Source: Amoebophilaceae bacterium | GTDB taxonomy: Bacteria; Bacteroidota; Bacteroidia; Cytophagales; Amoebophilaceae | DNA: 42,641 nucleotides | Direction: 5' to 3' | NCBI GenBank assembly: GCA_023257955.1 | Contig: JALRAY010000002.1 | Location: 1 to 42,641, forward strand | In this document: piece by piece, positions 9,042 to 18,168 of the stretch | How the letters are laid out: each line of letters begins with the position of its first letter | Position numbering within the stretch: position 1 is the first letter of the stretch | Notes under the pieces: model-generated | Told to the model about the DNA's origin: nothing | Databases searched by the model: none | Seen by the model: the letters and a program-made list of their open reading frames with translations, nothing else | Translations under genes and position numbers: made by a program

Positions 9042-9449
9042 ATGCACAAATCTTTATTACATACATATTACTTAATCATTTGTTTAATCACTACAATCAT
9101 CATATTAGTTACAAGTGGCTTGATGGTATCCAATTGCCTCGATTGGAAGTTCCCGGAACTTAGGAACAGCGTAACATTGGCACATTATGCAAGTAATGAC
9201 AAGTTTTTAGCTTTTCAAGAAGAGAAGGATCCTAAGAAATATGCTATATACAGTGCTATGTCAGACGAAGAGCTAAGTTTAGTCAAGAATCAGGCAAAGA
9301 ATGATCACATTGTATCTATACAATCTAGGGCTATAGAAAACATTACGGTTTATGCAGTGTGGCTGATAATAGGCTGGATATTCTTCTATATGCACTGGTT
9401 TTTTTATAAACGATCTGACAATGAAAGAGGTATATATAATCCCTCGTAA
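9042..9449 (+). CDS. Hypothetical membrane protein with two predicted TM segments
   Basis: 135-aa ORF with hydrophobic N-terminus (LIICLITTIIILVTSGLMV) and second hydrophobic span (VYAVWLIIGWIFFYMHWFF). Confidence 0.6.
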   Translation: MHKSLLHTYYLIICLITTIIILVTSGLMVSNCLDWKFPELRNSVTLAHYASNDKFLAFQEEKDPKKYAIYSAMSDEELSLVKNQAKNDHIVSIQSRAIENITVYAVWLIIGWIFFYMHWFFYKRSDNERGIYNPS

Positions 9450-9511
9450 CCTTGCACGAGACAAAGAATAGAATATAGCAACATATTTACACTATATCAT
9501 CAATAGGCATC

Positions 9512-9604
9512 TATACGGATTAAGGTCCCCGAATGGTAGAAATGAGGTTTGAACCACATAAAGCCACGAAACTCATGTAAGTTTTGGCTACCCTACTCCG
9601 TATA
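9512..9604. ncRNA. Candidate structured RNA element with nested complementary stems
   Basis: TATACGGA/TCCGTATA closing stem, GGTAG/CTACC, and ATGAG(G)TTT/AAACTCAT nested inside, all in an ORF-free gap before greA. Confidence 0.35.
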
Positions 9605-9790
9605 GCTTATACAATACTTGCATCTTTTCCCCTAGTGTTACGCTTAGTTACGTAGCACTTTTCTATTCTTTAACCCTTACATTGTTGAATATAGGGTATT
9701 TTTTTGTGTCTCAAAAGGAGTAAATAAACGATATCAGAAGCAACTAAGTGACACTTTTATAGAGCTTAAAAATTAACATCAATAACCAAT

Positions 9791-10264
9791 ATGGACCGTA
9801 TTACTTATTATACTCAAGAAGGATTGAATAAGCTGCAAACTGAGCTAACCCAACTAAAAACTATTGGCAGAAGAAAAGTAGCAGAACAACTCTCAGATGC
9901 GCGTGACAAAGGTGATTTGAGCGAGAATGCAGAATATGATGCTGCCAAAGAAGCACAAAAGATATTAGAAGCAAGAATAGCCAAATTAGAATCCTTGATG
10001 TTAAATGCGCGTGTGATGAAAGCGGAAGATATCAATACCTCTGTGGTGACTATTCTCTCGCAAGTGAAGATCAAGCATAAAAAACAAAACAAAGAGCTTG
10101 TATATAGGATAGTTGCGGAAGAAGAAGCAAACCTCAGAGAAAACAAAATATCTATCGAATCACCTATTGGTAAAGCGCTACTAGGCAAAAAAGTAGGTGA
10201 TAGCGCTATGGTAGAAGCTCCCATAGGCAAGATTGAACTAGAGATTTTAAATATAAGTTTTTAA
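9791..10264 (+). CDS. greA: Transcription elongation factor GreA
   Basis: YYTQEGLNKLQTELTQLKTIGRRKVAEQLSDARDKGDLSENAEYDAAKEAQ; SPIGKALLGKKVGDSAMVEAPIG. Confidence 0.97.
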   Translation: MDRITYYTQEGLNKLQTELTQLKTIGRRKVAEQLSDARDKGDLSENAEYDAAKEAQKILEARIAKLESLMLNARVMKAEDINTSVVTILSQVKIKHKKQNKELVYRIVAEEEANLRENKISIESPIGKALLGKKVGDSAMVEAPIGKIELEILNISF

Positions 10265-10274
10265 CTTTTTACAT

Positions 10275-11479
10275 ATGTCTATGAAATTTTTTATCAATAC
10301 GCTTAATATTTGTACGCTATTAATCTTTATATCATGTAGGAACCCAACTCATAATCAAATACAAGGAGGGGATAAAAATAGGGAAATGGTATTTTGGGAT
10401 CATGCTCCAAGAAAAGGAACCAATATTTTTAATGGGAAAGTCTGCTCTCTTTAGAAGATATACAAGCAGCGAAAGATTACGGAATTGAATTTGTTAGATT
10501 AGCTTGCGACAAGTTTAAAGCGAATGGTAAAGATTTTTTGATAGGTGATTGTGATAACTATAATGGCATCAACCAAGACGATTTGCAACAGCTAAAAAAA
10601 GCTCTAAAGCAATTTCATGATGCACAATTACCTGTTGTCCTCACTATGCTTAGCTTACCAGGTTCACGTTGGCTCCAAAATAATGGAGATAAAGACGATT
10701 TAAAAATTTGGAAAGATCACAAGTATCAAGAATAAGCTATTCAATTTTGGAGAGATCTTGCTTTATCACTAAAAGATGACCCTAATGTAATAGGATATAA
10801 CATACTTAATGAGCCTCATCCTGAGCGCATATTCGATAAAAACAATGCGCATATAGAAGACATTGAACAAACAAAGGTTCAGAAATTATTACATGATTTT
10901 TACGAAAGAGTTATAATGGCTATTCGGGAAGTAGATAAAAACACCCCCATTATTCTTGATAGTTCTGCATATGCTGATCCCAATACTTTTAAAAACTTTA
11001 TTCCCCATGAAGATCCTAATGTTATATACTCATTTCATATGTATGAGCCGTTTGCGTATACAAATAATAAGAGAAACAATGGGAAATTCACCTATCCTGG
11101 TGTTGTTGATGACACTCAATGGGATCAAGCGAAACTAAGAGATTATATGTCTGCAGTTGTAAACTTCTTAAATGAGCATGGCATACCTAGTAATAAAATA
11201 CTTGTTGGAGAGTTTGGTGGACATCGAACTTCGCCTGGATTAGCTAAGTATTTTGCTGATCTCCTTTCTGTTTTCGAAGAAAATAAATGGCATTTTGCTT
11301 TTTACGCTTTTAGAGAAGACAGTTGGGATGGCATGGATTATGAGCTAGGAGATAAGCCGCTACCGTGGGCTTACTGGAAAGCTATAGAGAAAGGAGAAGC
11401 GTATACTTTAGAACGTAAAGCAGCTCATCCTTCATTTTTAGAGATAAAAAAATCCCTAGCTAAGAATAAAGAAAGCTAA
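10275..11479 (+). pseudogene. Glycoside hydrolase family 5 (cellulase-like) lipoprotein, disrupted by one frameshift (about 10430-10454) and one in-frame TAA (10733-10735)
   Basis: Frame A: MSMKFFINTLNICTLLIFISCRN (lipobox)...WDHAPRKGTNIFNGK; frame B: LSLEDIQAAKDYGIEFVRLACDK...[TAA]...AIQFWRDLALSLKDDPNVIGYNILNEPHPE...SFHMYEPFAYT...ILVGEFGGHRT (GH5 acid/base NEP and nucleophile GEFG motifs). Confidence 0.85.
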
Positions 11480-11481
11480 AG

Positions 11482-12030
11482 ATGAAAACCGTATCCATTA
11501 CCCATTGCAGTATAATCATACTGCTCATCTTATTTGTAGGCATTATTGGATGTGCTACTAAGCCAGACCATATCAAGCCCGTTACAAACTTTGATGCCAA
11601 GCAGTATGTAGGCAAATGGTACGAGATAGCACGTTTTGATAATAGCTTTGAAAAAGGGATGACGGATGTGTATGCGGAATATAGCCTAAAGCCTAATGGA
11701 GCGATACAAGTAGTCAATAGTGGCATTAAGTCTGAAACAGGTAAAAGAGTGTACGCTAAAGGCGTCGCAAAATTTGTGAAAGATCCTACGATAGGCTATT
11801 TAAAAGTCTCCTTCTTCAGACCTTTCTATGGTGCATATGTTGTATTTCAAGTGGATGATGCCTATGAATACGCTTATGTTGCCGGCAACAACACAAACTA
11901 TTTATGGTTGCTTGCTAGAACACCATCTGTATCTGAAAACGTAAAACAAGATTTTATTGACAAAGCCCAAGCACTGGGTTTTGATACCGACAAACTTATT
12001 TGGGTGCAGCACGCATCTGCCGTTAGTTAG
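11482..12030 (+). CDS. Lipocalin family outer-membrane lipoprotein (Blc-like)
   Basis: Signal plus lipobox (FVGIIGCAT); FDAKQYVGKWYEIARFDNSFEKGM; WLLARTPSVSENVKQDFIDKAQALGFDTDKLIWVQH. Confidence 0.93.
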   Translation: MKTVSITHCSIIILLILFVGIIGCATKPDHIKPVTNFDAKQYVGKWYEIARFDNSFEKGMTDVYAEYSLKPNGAIQVVNSGIKSETGKRVYAKGVAKFVKDPTIGYLKVSFFRPFYGAYVVFQVDDAYEYAYVAGNNTNYLWLLARTPSVSENVKQDFIDKAQALGFDTDKLIWVQHASAVS

Positions 12031-12121
12031 GCTTGGCTACTTCAGGACTCACATCATTAATCAACTTGATGAACCTAAAGCAGTGTTATGCATATATCAA
12101 CTATCACGCTAGGAACCTAAC

Positions 12122-13501
12122 ATGAAGCAAATCGTTATCCTCGGAGCTGGAGAAAGTGGTACAGGAGCTGCTTTATTAGCGCATGCCAAAGGTTATCAAG
12201 TTTTTGTTTCTGACAGCGGCACTATTGATAGTGTCTATAAACAACAGTTAGAAGCGCAGCACATCCCCTTTGAAGAAAAGCAACATACCTGGCAGAAGAT
12301 CAAGGATACGCACGAGATCATCAAAAGTCCAGGGATTCCCAATACTACCCCCATCATGCAAGCCATCCACAAGGCTGGCATCCCCGTGATAGATGAGATA
12401 GCCTTTGCTACGCGGTATACCAAAGCCACATTAATAGCCATAACAGGCTCCAATGGCAAAACTACCGTCACACAGTATATATACCATGTACTGCAGCAAG
12501 CCGGTCTAGATATAGGCATAGCAGGCAATATGGGTACAAGCTTTGCCAAAAAGCTCTTTCAGCAAGAAGACCATGCTTATTATGTGTTAGAACTCAGTAG
12601 CTTTCAACTAGAGTATATCCATCATTGCAGATTTCATATCGCTTGCTTACTGAATATTACGCCTGATCATCTCGATAGGTATGACTATAGGATGGATAAG
12701 TATATAGCAGCAAAGCAAAACATTGGCTACAACATGACTCCCCAAGATTGGTTGATTTATAATGCTGATGATAAGCATGTTGCACAAGGCATATCCTCCC
12801 TCAGCGATCCCAATCATCCCAAAACATGTCCTATTTCACTTAAAGGCCCCGTACATGATGGCGCATATCTGAAAGCGTCTTGTATCTACTTCCATGGCAC
12901 CGAAAGTTACTTTAAGCTATCCTTAGAAACGCTTCCCTTACACGGAAAGCATAATATCTTTAATGCCATGGTGGTAGGATTAGTAGCCACCTATTTGAAA
13001 GTACCTAGCGCATCCATTATAAAAGGATTGCAGACTTTTAAAGGCTTACCTCATCGCATGGAACTAATAGCTGACTGTAATAGTATCAAGTTCTATAATG
13101 ATTCTAAAGCTACCAATGTAGCAGCTACGATGGCAGCCCTACAAAGTTTTGATCAACCTATTGTATGGATAGCAGGGGGATATGATAAGGGGAATGATTA
13201 CACCCCTTTGCAAGCTATTGTGCACAAGTGGGTGAAGGCTTTAATTGTATTAGGCACAGACAATACCCCTATCAAACAAGCTTTTGCCGATTGTGATATC
13301 CCCATGTATGAGACAACATCTATAGAAGAAGCGGTAGCCATCGCTTATAACCTTGCACTTCCGCAACACATCATCTTGCTATCGCCTGCTTGTGCTAGCT
13401 TTGATTTATTTCAAAATTTTGAAGATCGCGGGCAGCAATTTAAAGATGCTGTCAATGCGTTGGTATGTATATTTAAACGCAGCAGCACCTTTCAAAAGTG
13501 A
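12122..13501 (+). CDS. murD: UDP-N-acetylmuramoyl-L-alanine--D-glutamate ligase
   Basis: AITGSNGKTTVTQYIYHVL, LELSSFQLEYIHH, LPHRMELIADCNSIKFYNDSKATNVAAT; LLSPACASFDLFQNFEDRGQQF. Confidence 0.97.
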   Translation: MKQIVILGAGESGTGAALLAHAKGYQVFVSDSGTIDSVYKQQLEAQHIPFEEKQHTWQKIKDTHEIIKSPGIPNTTPIMQAIHKAGIPVIDEIAFATRYTKATLIAITGSNGKTTVTQYIYHVLQQAGLDIGIAGNMGTSFAKKLFQQEDHAYYVLELSSFQLEYIHHCRFHIACLLNITPDHLDRYDYRMDKYIAAKQNIGYNMTPQDWLIYNADDKHVAQGISSLSDPNHPKTCPISLKGPVHDGAYLKASCIYFHGTESYFKLSLETLPLHGKHNIFNAMVVGLVATYLKVPSASIIKGLQTFKGLPHRMELIADCNSIKFYNDSKATNVAATMAALQSFDQPIVWIAGGYDKGNDYTPLQAIVHKWVKALIVLGTDNTPIKQAFADCDIPMYETTSIEEAVAIAYNLALPQHIILLSPACASFDLFQNFEDRGQQFKDAVNALVCIFKRSSTFQK

Positions 13502-13683
13502 TACATGCATACAACCATGTTTTACGCCAGAGAATAGCAGATGAACGAGGGAGTAAGTATAATTTGGTGGAGTACGCTACGCTTATATATGCTGTATATG
13601 TCCTTTATTTGCTACCTTTGTAGCCATTGAGTAAGTTTGTAGAAAGGCTTTTTTAGTATCACCTTAAGTAAGTCCCTAATATC

Positions 13684-14475
13684 ATGATGTCTGTAAGTAA
13701 TATATTCTTACCTATAGCGGTTAGTTACCCTCAAGCAAGTGCTTTAGTCGTATTTGCCAATACCTTTTCGATAGACCTATCGCATATCAATGTGTATGCG
13801 CTTGCACAGTATGCGAGCATCGCTATTTGCCTGCTTAGTTTTCTTGTTCAAAGCTTATTACATCATAAAATGAATCGCTTTGCGGCTACTCCTCTTACGT
13901 CTGGTTTAACGGGGGCACAAATAGCTAAAAAGATGTTGCAGCATCATGGTATCCATGATGTGACCATAACGCATACGTCTGGGAAGTTGACGGATCATTA
14001 CAATCCACTCAATAAATCTGTGAATCTAAGTGAAGAAGTATACCATGGCTGCCATACCGCTGCCGCCGCTGTAGCTGCGCATGAATGCGGGCACGCTGTG
14101 CAACATGCGCATGGTTATGCCTTTTTACAGATGCGTTCTGCGCTGGTGCCTATTGTCTCCTTTACCTCTCGGTATATGATATTTATCATCATGCTTGGGA
14201 TATTTGCGATGCATACAACACCAGTTCCGCTAGAAATTGGGGTAGGCTTATTCGCAATGACGACGTTATTTAGCTTTATTACCTTGCCCGTGGAGTTTGA
14301 TGCGAGTAGCAGGGCATTAGCCTGGATTGATAGGCAAGGAATAGTAAGTATTTCTGAATATAAGCAAGCAAAGAGTGCACTGTGGTGGGCAGCGATGACG
14401 TATGTGTTAGCTGCATTAGGTTCGCTAGCAGAGCTGCTACGGCTTGTAGCTCTGCTTAATCGCAGAAGAGATTAA
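13684..14475 (+). CDS. Zinc metallopeptidase, YugP-like membrane family
   Basis: AAHECGHAVQHAHGYAFLQMRSALVP (HExxH); LPVEFDASSRALAWID. Confidence 0.9.
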   Translation: MMSVSNIFLPIAVSYPQASALVVFANTFSIDLSHINVYALAQYASIAICLLSFLVQSLLHHKMNRFAATPLTSGLTGAQIAKKMLQHHGIHDVTITHTSGKLTDHYNPLNKSVNLSEEVYHGCHTAAAAVAAHECGHAVQHAHGYAFLQMRSALVPIVSFTSRYMIFIIMLGIFAMHTTPVPLEIGVGLFAMTTLFSFITLPVEFDASSRALAWIDRQGIVSISEYKQAKSALWWAAMTYVLAALGSLAELLRLVALLNRRRD

Positions 14476-14483
14476 CAAGGTCT

Positions 14484-15926
14484 CTACTTTTTCTCCATTT
14501 GCGGTGGTAGCTTTAACTGTACTTTACGCTTTAGTTCTTCTAATACAAGTTTAAATTTGTGTTCCGTCGATAACATATTATTTATTGTTTGTATAGCATG
14601 TAGTACGGTACTATGGTCTCTTCCCCCGCAATAATCTCCTATAGACTGTAAGGAATGATTGGTATACTGCTTCGCTAAGTACATGGCCACATGCCTGGCG
14701 ATAACAATTTCTCGTTTTCTGGTCTTACTCTTGATGCTTTCCAAGGAGATATTGAAGTATTCTGTGACTACTTTATGTAAGTAGTCTATACTGATTTCGG
14801 TATCTATATCATGGACAATGTTTTTCAGCACCTGCTTCGCTAGCGCTAAGTCTATTTCCCGCTTATTGAGAGAAGCATGCGCCATCATCGAGATCAGCAC
14901 CCCTTCCAATTCCCGGATATTTGTTTCTACACTCTGTGCAATATATTCTATCAAATCCTCAGGTATATCTATCCCATCTGCCAGTATTTTATTCTTGATG
15001 ATAGCAACACGGGTTTCAAAGTCCGGTTGTTGCAAGTCTGCCGTTAGGCCCCACTTGAATCGCGAAAGGAGTCTTTCTTGAAGACCTTCTAAGTCGCTTG
15101 GGGGACAGTCACTGGTCATGACCAATTGTTTGCCGGATTGATGTAAGTGATTAAAGATGTGAAAAAAAATCTCTTGCGTTTTCTCCTTTTTGGCGAGGAA
15201 CTGTATATCGTCTAGGATCAATACATCTGCTTGTAAATAAAAATGGGTAAAGTCTTGCACGCTATTATTCCGTAAGCTTTCTATAAACTGATTCGTAAAC
15301 CGCTCGGAAGAGACGTATAGCACGAATTTATTTTCAAAGTTAACCTTCACCTCATTGCCTAAGGCTTGTGCAATATGGGTCTTCCCTAAACCTACCTCTC
15401 CATACAACATCAAAGGATTAAAAGGATTATGATCCGGTTTTTTGGCTACCGCCTGCGCGGCGGATTTAGCAAGCTGATTACAATCACCTTCTATAAAGTT
15501 GCTAAAGGTATAATTGGGGTTAAGGTACGCAATCTGATCAAAGTCAGGAAACTGCTTTAATTCAAACGGATTGCGATGACTTTCCTTGTTCTCTGCAGGC
15601 GGGGGCGACGTAGGGCAATAGTTCCGTTGTGTAGGGAGATTAATAATAACCGGTCCGTATTTCTTATTCCCTTGGTCCATCACGATCGCATATTCCAACC
15701 TGCCCTCAGGACCTATTTCTTGGGAGATCACTTGCCACAACAGTTTTACATAATGCTCTTCCAGCCACTCATAGAAAAATTGACTAGGTACTTGAATGGT
15801 GAGTACATTGTTTTCGAATTTCTTGGGTACAATGGGAGTAAACCACGTTTTAAAACTTTGTTCGCTAATCCGCTCTTTAATAGCAGCTAAGCAGTTATTC
15901 CAAATGGTCTCACAGGAAGCAGTCAT
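14484..15926 (-). CDS. dnaA: Chromosomal replication initiator DnaA
   Basis: NPLMLYGEVGLGKTHIAQALGNE (Walker A), DVLILDDIQFLAKKEKTQEIFFHIFN, C-term CGGRDHSTVLHAIQTI. Confidence 0.98.
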   Translation of the reverse strand: MTASCETIWNNCLAAIKERISEQSFKTWFTPIVPKKFENNVLTIQVPSQFFYEWLEEHYVKLLWQVISQEIGPEGRLEYAIVMDQGNKKYGPVIINLPTQRNYCPTSPPPAENKESHRNPFELKQFPDFDQIAYLNPNYTFSNFIEGDCNQLAKSAAQAVAKKPDHNPFNPLMLYGEVGLGKTHIAQALGNEVKVNFENKFVLYVSSERFTNQFIESLRNNSVQDFTHFYLQADVLILDDIQFLAKKEKTQEIFFHIFNHLHQSGKQLVMTSDCPPSDLEGLQERLLSRFKWGLTADLQQPDFETRVAIIKNKILADGIDIPEDLIEYIAQSVETNIRELEGVLISMMAHASLNKREIDLALAKQVLKNIVHDIDTEISIDYLHKVVTEYFNISLESIKSKTRKREIVIARHVAMYLAKQYTNHSLQSIGDYCGGRDHSTVLHAIQTINNMLSTEHKFKLVLEELKRKVQLKLPPQMEKK

Positions 15927-16173
15927 AATGTTATGCGAAGGTTAGGGGGTATAGAATATACACGTTGTTAACAAAAGAAGTAGCCCGCAGCGGCTACAAA
16001 GGACGAATGCATAATAGCGTAGCAAAGATATGGAAGAAAATATTTAGATGGTCACCTTCGCAAAACATACAGCAATGATGGGGCTTGGGGACTGACAGAA
16101 CTTTTGTACCTGTCATGCAGGATGGTAGGCGAAGCGTAAGATTTCGGTAACATAACCTTTTAATCGATTCAGT

Positions 16174-16290
16174 ATGCCTAAACAACATTCATTATCCAGA
16201 CAGCCACATGACGATTACTTTAAGACCATCTTCGCAAAACGCGAAAACGTCATACGGTTTTTAAAGCATTTCTTGTCACTATTAGCCTAG
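16174..16290 (+). pseudogene. N-terminal fragment of an Rpn/YhgA-like putative transposase/nuclease (38 aa)
   Basis: Hand translation MPKQHSLSRQPHDDYFKTIFAKRENVIRFLKHFLSLLA*; PHDxxFKxxFxxxExxxxFLKHxL matches the start of the YhgA-like/Rpn family. Confidence 0.6.
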
Positions 16291-16332
16291 ATTGAACGGT
16301 TTAATCTTATTGCTGGAATTTATATCTCTGAA

Positions 16333-16900
16333 CTACTGTGTTGAGTTTCGGAAGAACTCTATTGATATAGTACCATAAAATCTATCGGCTGTAAGCATAA
16401 TCTGAGCTTCTGATGGGATGGTGTCAAAAACTTGAGATAATAACTGTTCTTGGATGGGAAAGCCTATACTACCTTCTGTTTCTACTATTCTCCAAGCAAT
16501 AGGAATTGCCCTTTCCCCTATTTTAATGCTCACCATGAGACATTCAAAACCATCAGTAATTTTACTCTGATCTAACATCAATACAGCTACTTGACCTTTA
16601 TAACAACTCATACATAGTAATAAGTTCTTTGACAAAGTCTTGCATCACAGATTTAATATCAATTAAATCATTAGCCAATAATCTACTGATGTACCGCTCT
16701 TGCGACTTTGCATCAATATCACGTGGCAGTACTAAAATCCATTCGCCAGTATTTACAGTACGTGTTATTAATACACTAGCACAAATATCAGCTATCCCGC
16801 TAATATGCGGGTTTAGTAAATTCGTATTTCTAGTAGATAAATCTTTTTCTATAGATGCGGCAAGATGTGATGTCCCACCGGTGCTCATGCGTTTGCGCAT
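16333..16900 (-). pseudogene. Truncated, frameshifted IS transposase fragment
   Basis: Two overlapping minus-strand ORFs (16598-16900 and 16333-16635) read through as ...MQDFVKELIT/CYKGQVAVLMLDQSKITDGFECLMVSIKIGERAIPIAWRIVETEGSIGF...LTADRFYGT, resembling an IS4-type DDE N-terminal/catalytic region; C-terminus missing. Confidence 0.75.
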
Positions 16901-17038
16901 AACTTATGTATACCTTGATCTGTTCATTGATAAATTGTATTACTCAATTTGTGGGCTCAAAGGTATATTTGGAGTTGATAGCAAATTTTCTTATCTGTCG
17001 GGTGGAAAGATTCATAGTCAACGAATTTAGAAAATATT

Positions 17039-17205
17039 AACTAAAGCTGTAATCACACGCTATACGCCAGTAACTTATCTGCAATGGCTCGGTCATTGGC
17101 TACCCGCACGATTTTGTTTTGTTCTCCCAGTTTCCCCGCTGTGCGCATGTAGGTGATAAAAGCCGCTGGTTGTAAGGCAGTGATTTGAAGAAAGGCAAGC
17201 ACATT
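17039..17205 (-). pseudogene. Partial second copy of the GH3-family gene 3' end
   Basis: 167 bp collinear with 18155-18321 with no indels and about 14 mismatches by hand count; still encodes a GH3-like C-terminus (PAAFITYMRTAGKLGEQNKIVRVANDRAIADKLLAYSV*). Confidence 0.88.
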
Positions 17206-17214
17206 TCCTTAATA

Positions 17215-18135
17215 TTACGTGAGCTCAATTTGCAACCTAACCCAAATAAAATTATGATCTGATAAATTGAGATTGATAGCCTCTATTTTAGCTTGTTCAA
17301 GTATCGTGATAGTCTTGACTTTACTAGAATTGTATGCTGGTAAATAATATATCCAATCTACTACAGTACCGAAAGGAGTAGTGGGGCACACAACATCTCT
17401 ATTAAAAGTACTTGTATAATTATTAAGTGTTAAATATTGATGTCCGGAAGTCTTATATGCTTTTAAGTTAGCTTCTTTATTAGGCTCTACACTTTTTTGA
17501 AGTAAGCCTTGCCAGTACACACTAGCTATATCATCCGTAGTATCAGCATTAAAATCCCCTAAGATGAACTCAGGTTTATGCGTTAAGATTTGTTTGAGCT
17601 GTTTTTCCCGCCCATCTGGGAAATTGAACCAGAGTTTATCATCATATCTCCCTCCCACTAAGTGCGTATTAGCTATTGTAAGATTATTGGCAGCGGAGAG
17701 GGTGAGCAGATTAACATATCTAGTTGTATTAAAGTGTTGCAGGGTATGAGCTTGCTGCGTGATGCCAAAGTCTTTCTTTTGATAGACGAAAATAGCGTTA
17801 TCATTACAGTTGTTTGCATAAACCTTGTATCCAGGCAGGGCAACTTCATTGGGATTTTTATAACATTCTTGGAACCCAAAAATTACGATATCATCATTAT
17901 CGCATTTGAGCTTATCTAGTTCTTTAAAAATATCTTTTGCATTTGGATCTTTGAATCCATGAACATTTGCACTACAGATTAATAATTGGAATGATTTGCC
18001 TTCGAATTTGGGTAAATTGTTGTCATGAGACTCATAATTGTTTGTACAATCACAATAAACGAATACTGAAATAGATATTATAGAAATCAGATAGCGTAAT
18101 AATAAGTTCTTGTTGCGATATCATTTATTTTTCAT
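17215..18135 (-). pseudogene. Endonuclease/exonuclease/phosphatase family (DNase I-like) lipoprotein with in-frame TGA at codon 5
   Basis: Hand translation MKNK*YRNKNLLLRYLISIISISVFVYCDCTNNYESHDNNLPKFEGKSFQLLICSANVHGFKD...DDIVIFGFQECYKNPNEVALPGYKVY...LTIANTHLVGGRYDDKLW...FILGDFNADTTDD...NLSDHNFIWVRL*; frame otherwise open. Confidence 0.75.
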
Positions 18136-18168
18136 AGATGCGAATTTAAAAAGGAACTAAAGCTGTAA

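Noticed and set aside
10733-10735. Stop-codon readthrough or recoding to make functional GH5
   Set aside because: An independent frameshift upstream also breaks the gene, so pseudogenisation is more parsimonious.
15927-16330. oriC upstream of dnaA
   Set aside because: No cluster of TTATCCACA-type boxes found by eye; only one imperfect match (TTATCCAGA near 16191). A GC-skew plot would be needed.
18121-18123. UGA-to-Trp code reassignment as explanation for the in-frame TGA
   Set aside because: Other genes here end in TGA in apparently correct places (murD, the GH3 gene, ATGA overlaps such as recX/radA) and Trp is encoded by TGG; nonsense mutation is simpler.
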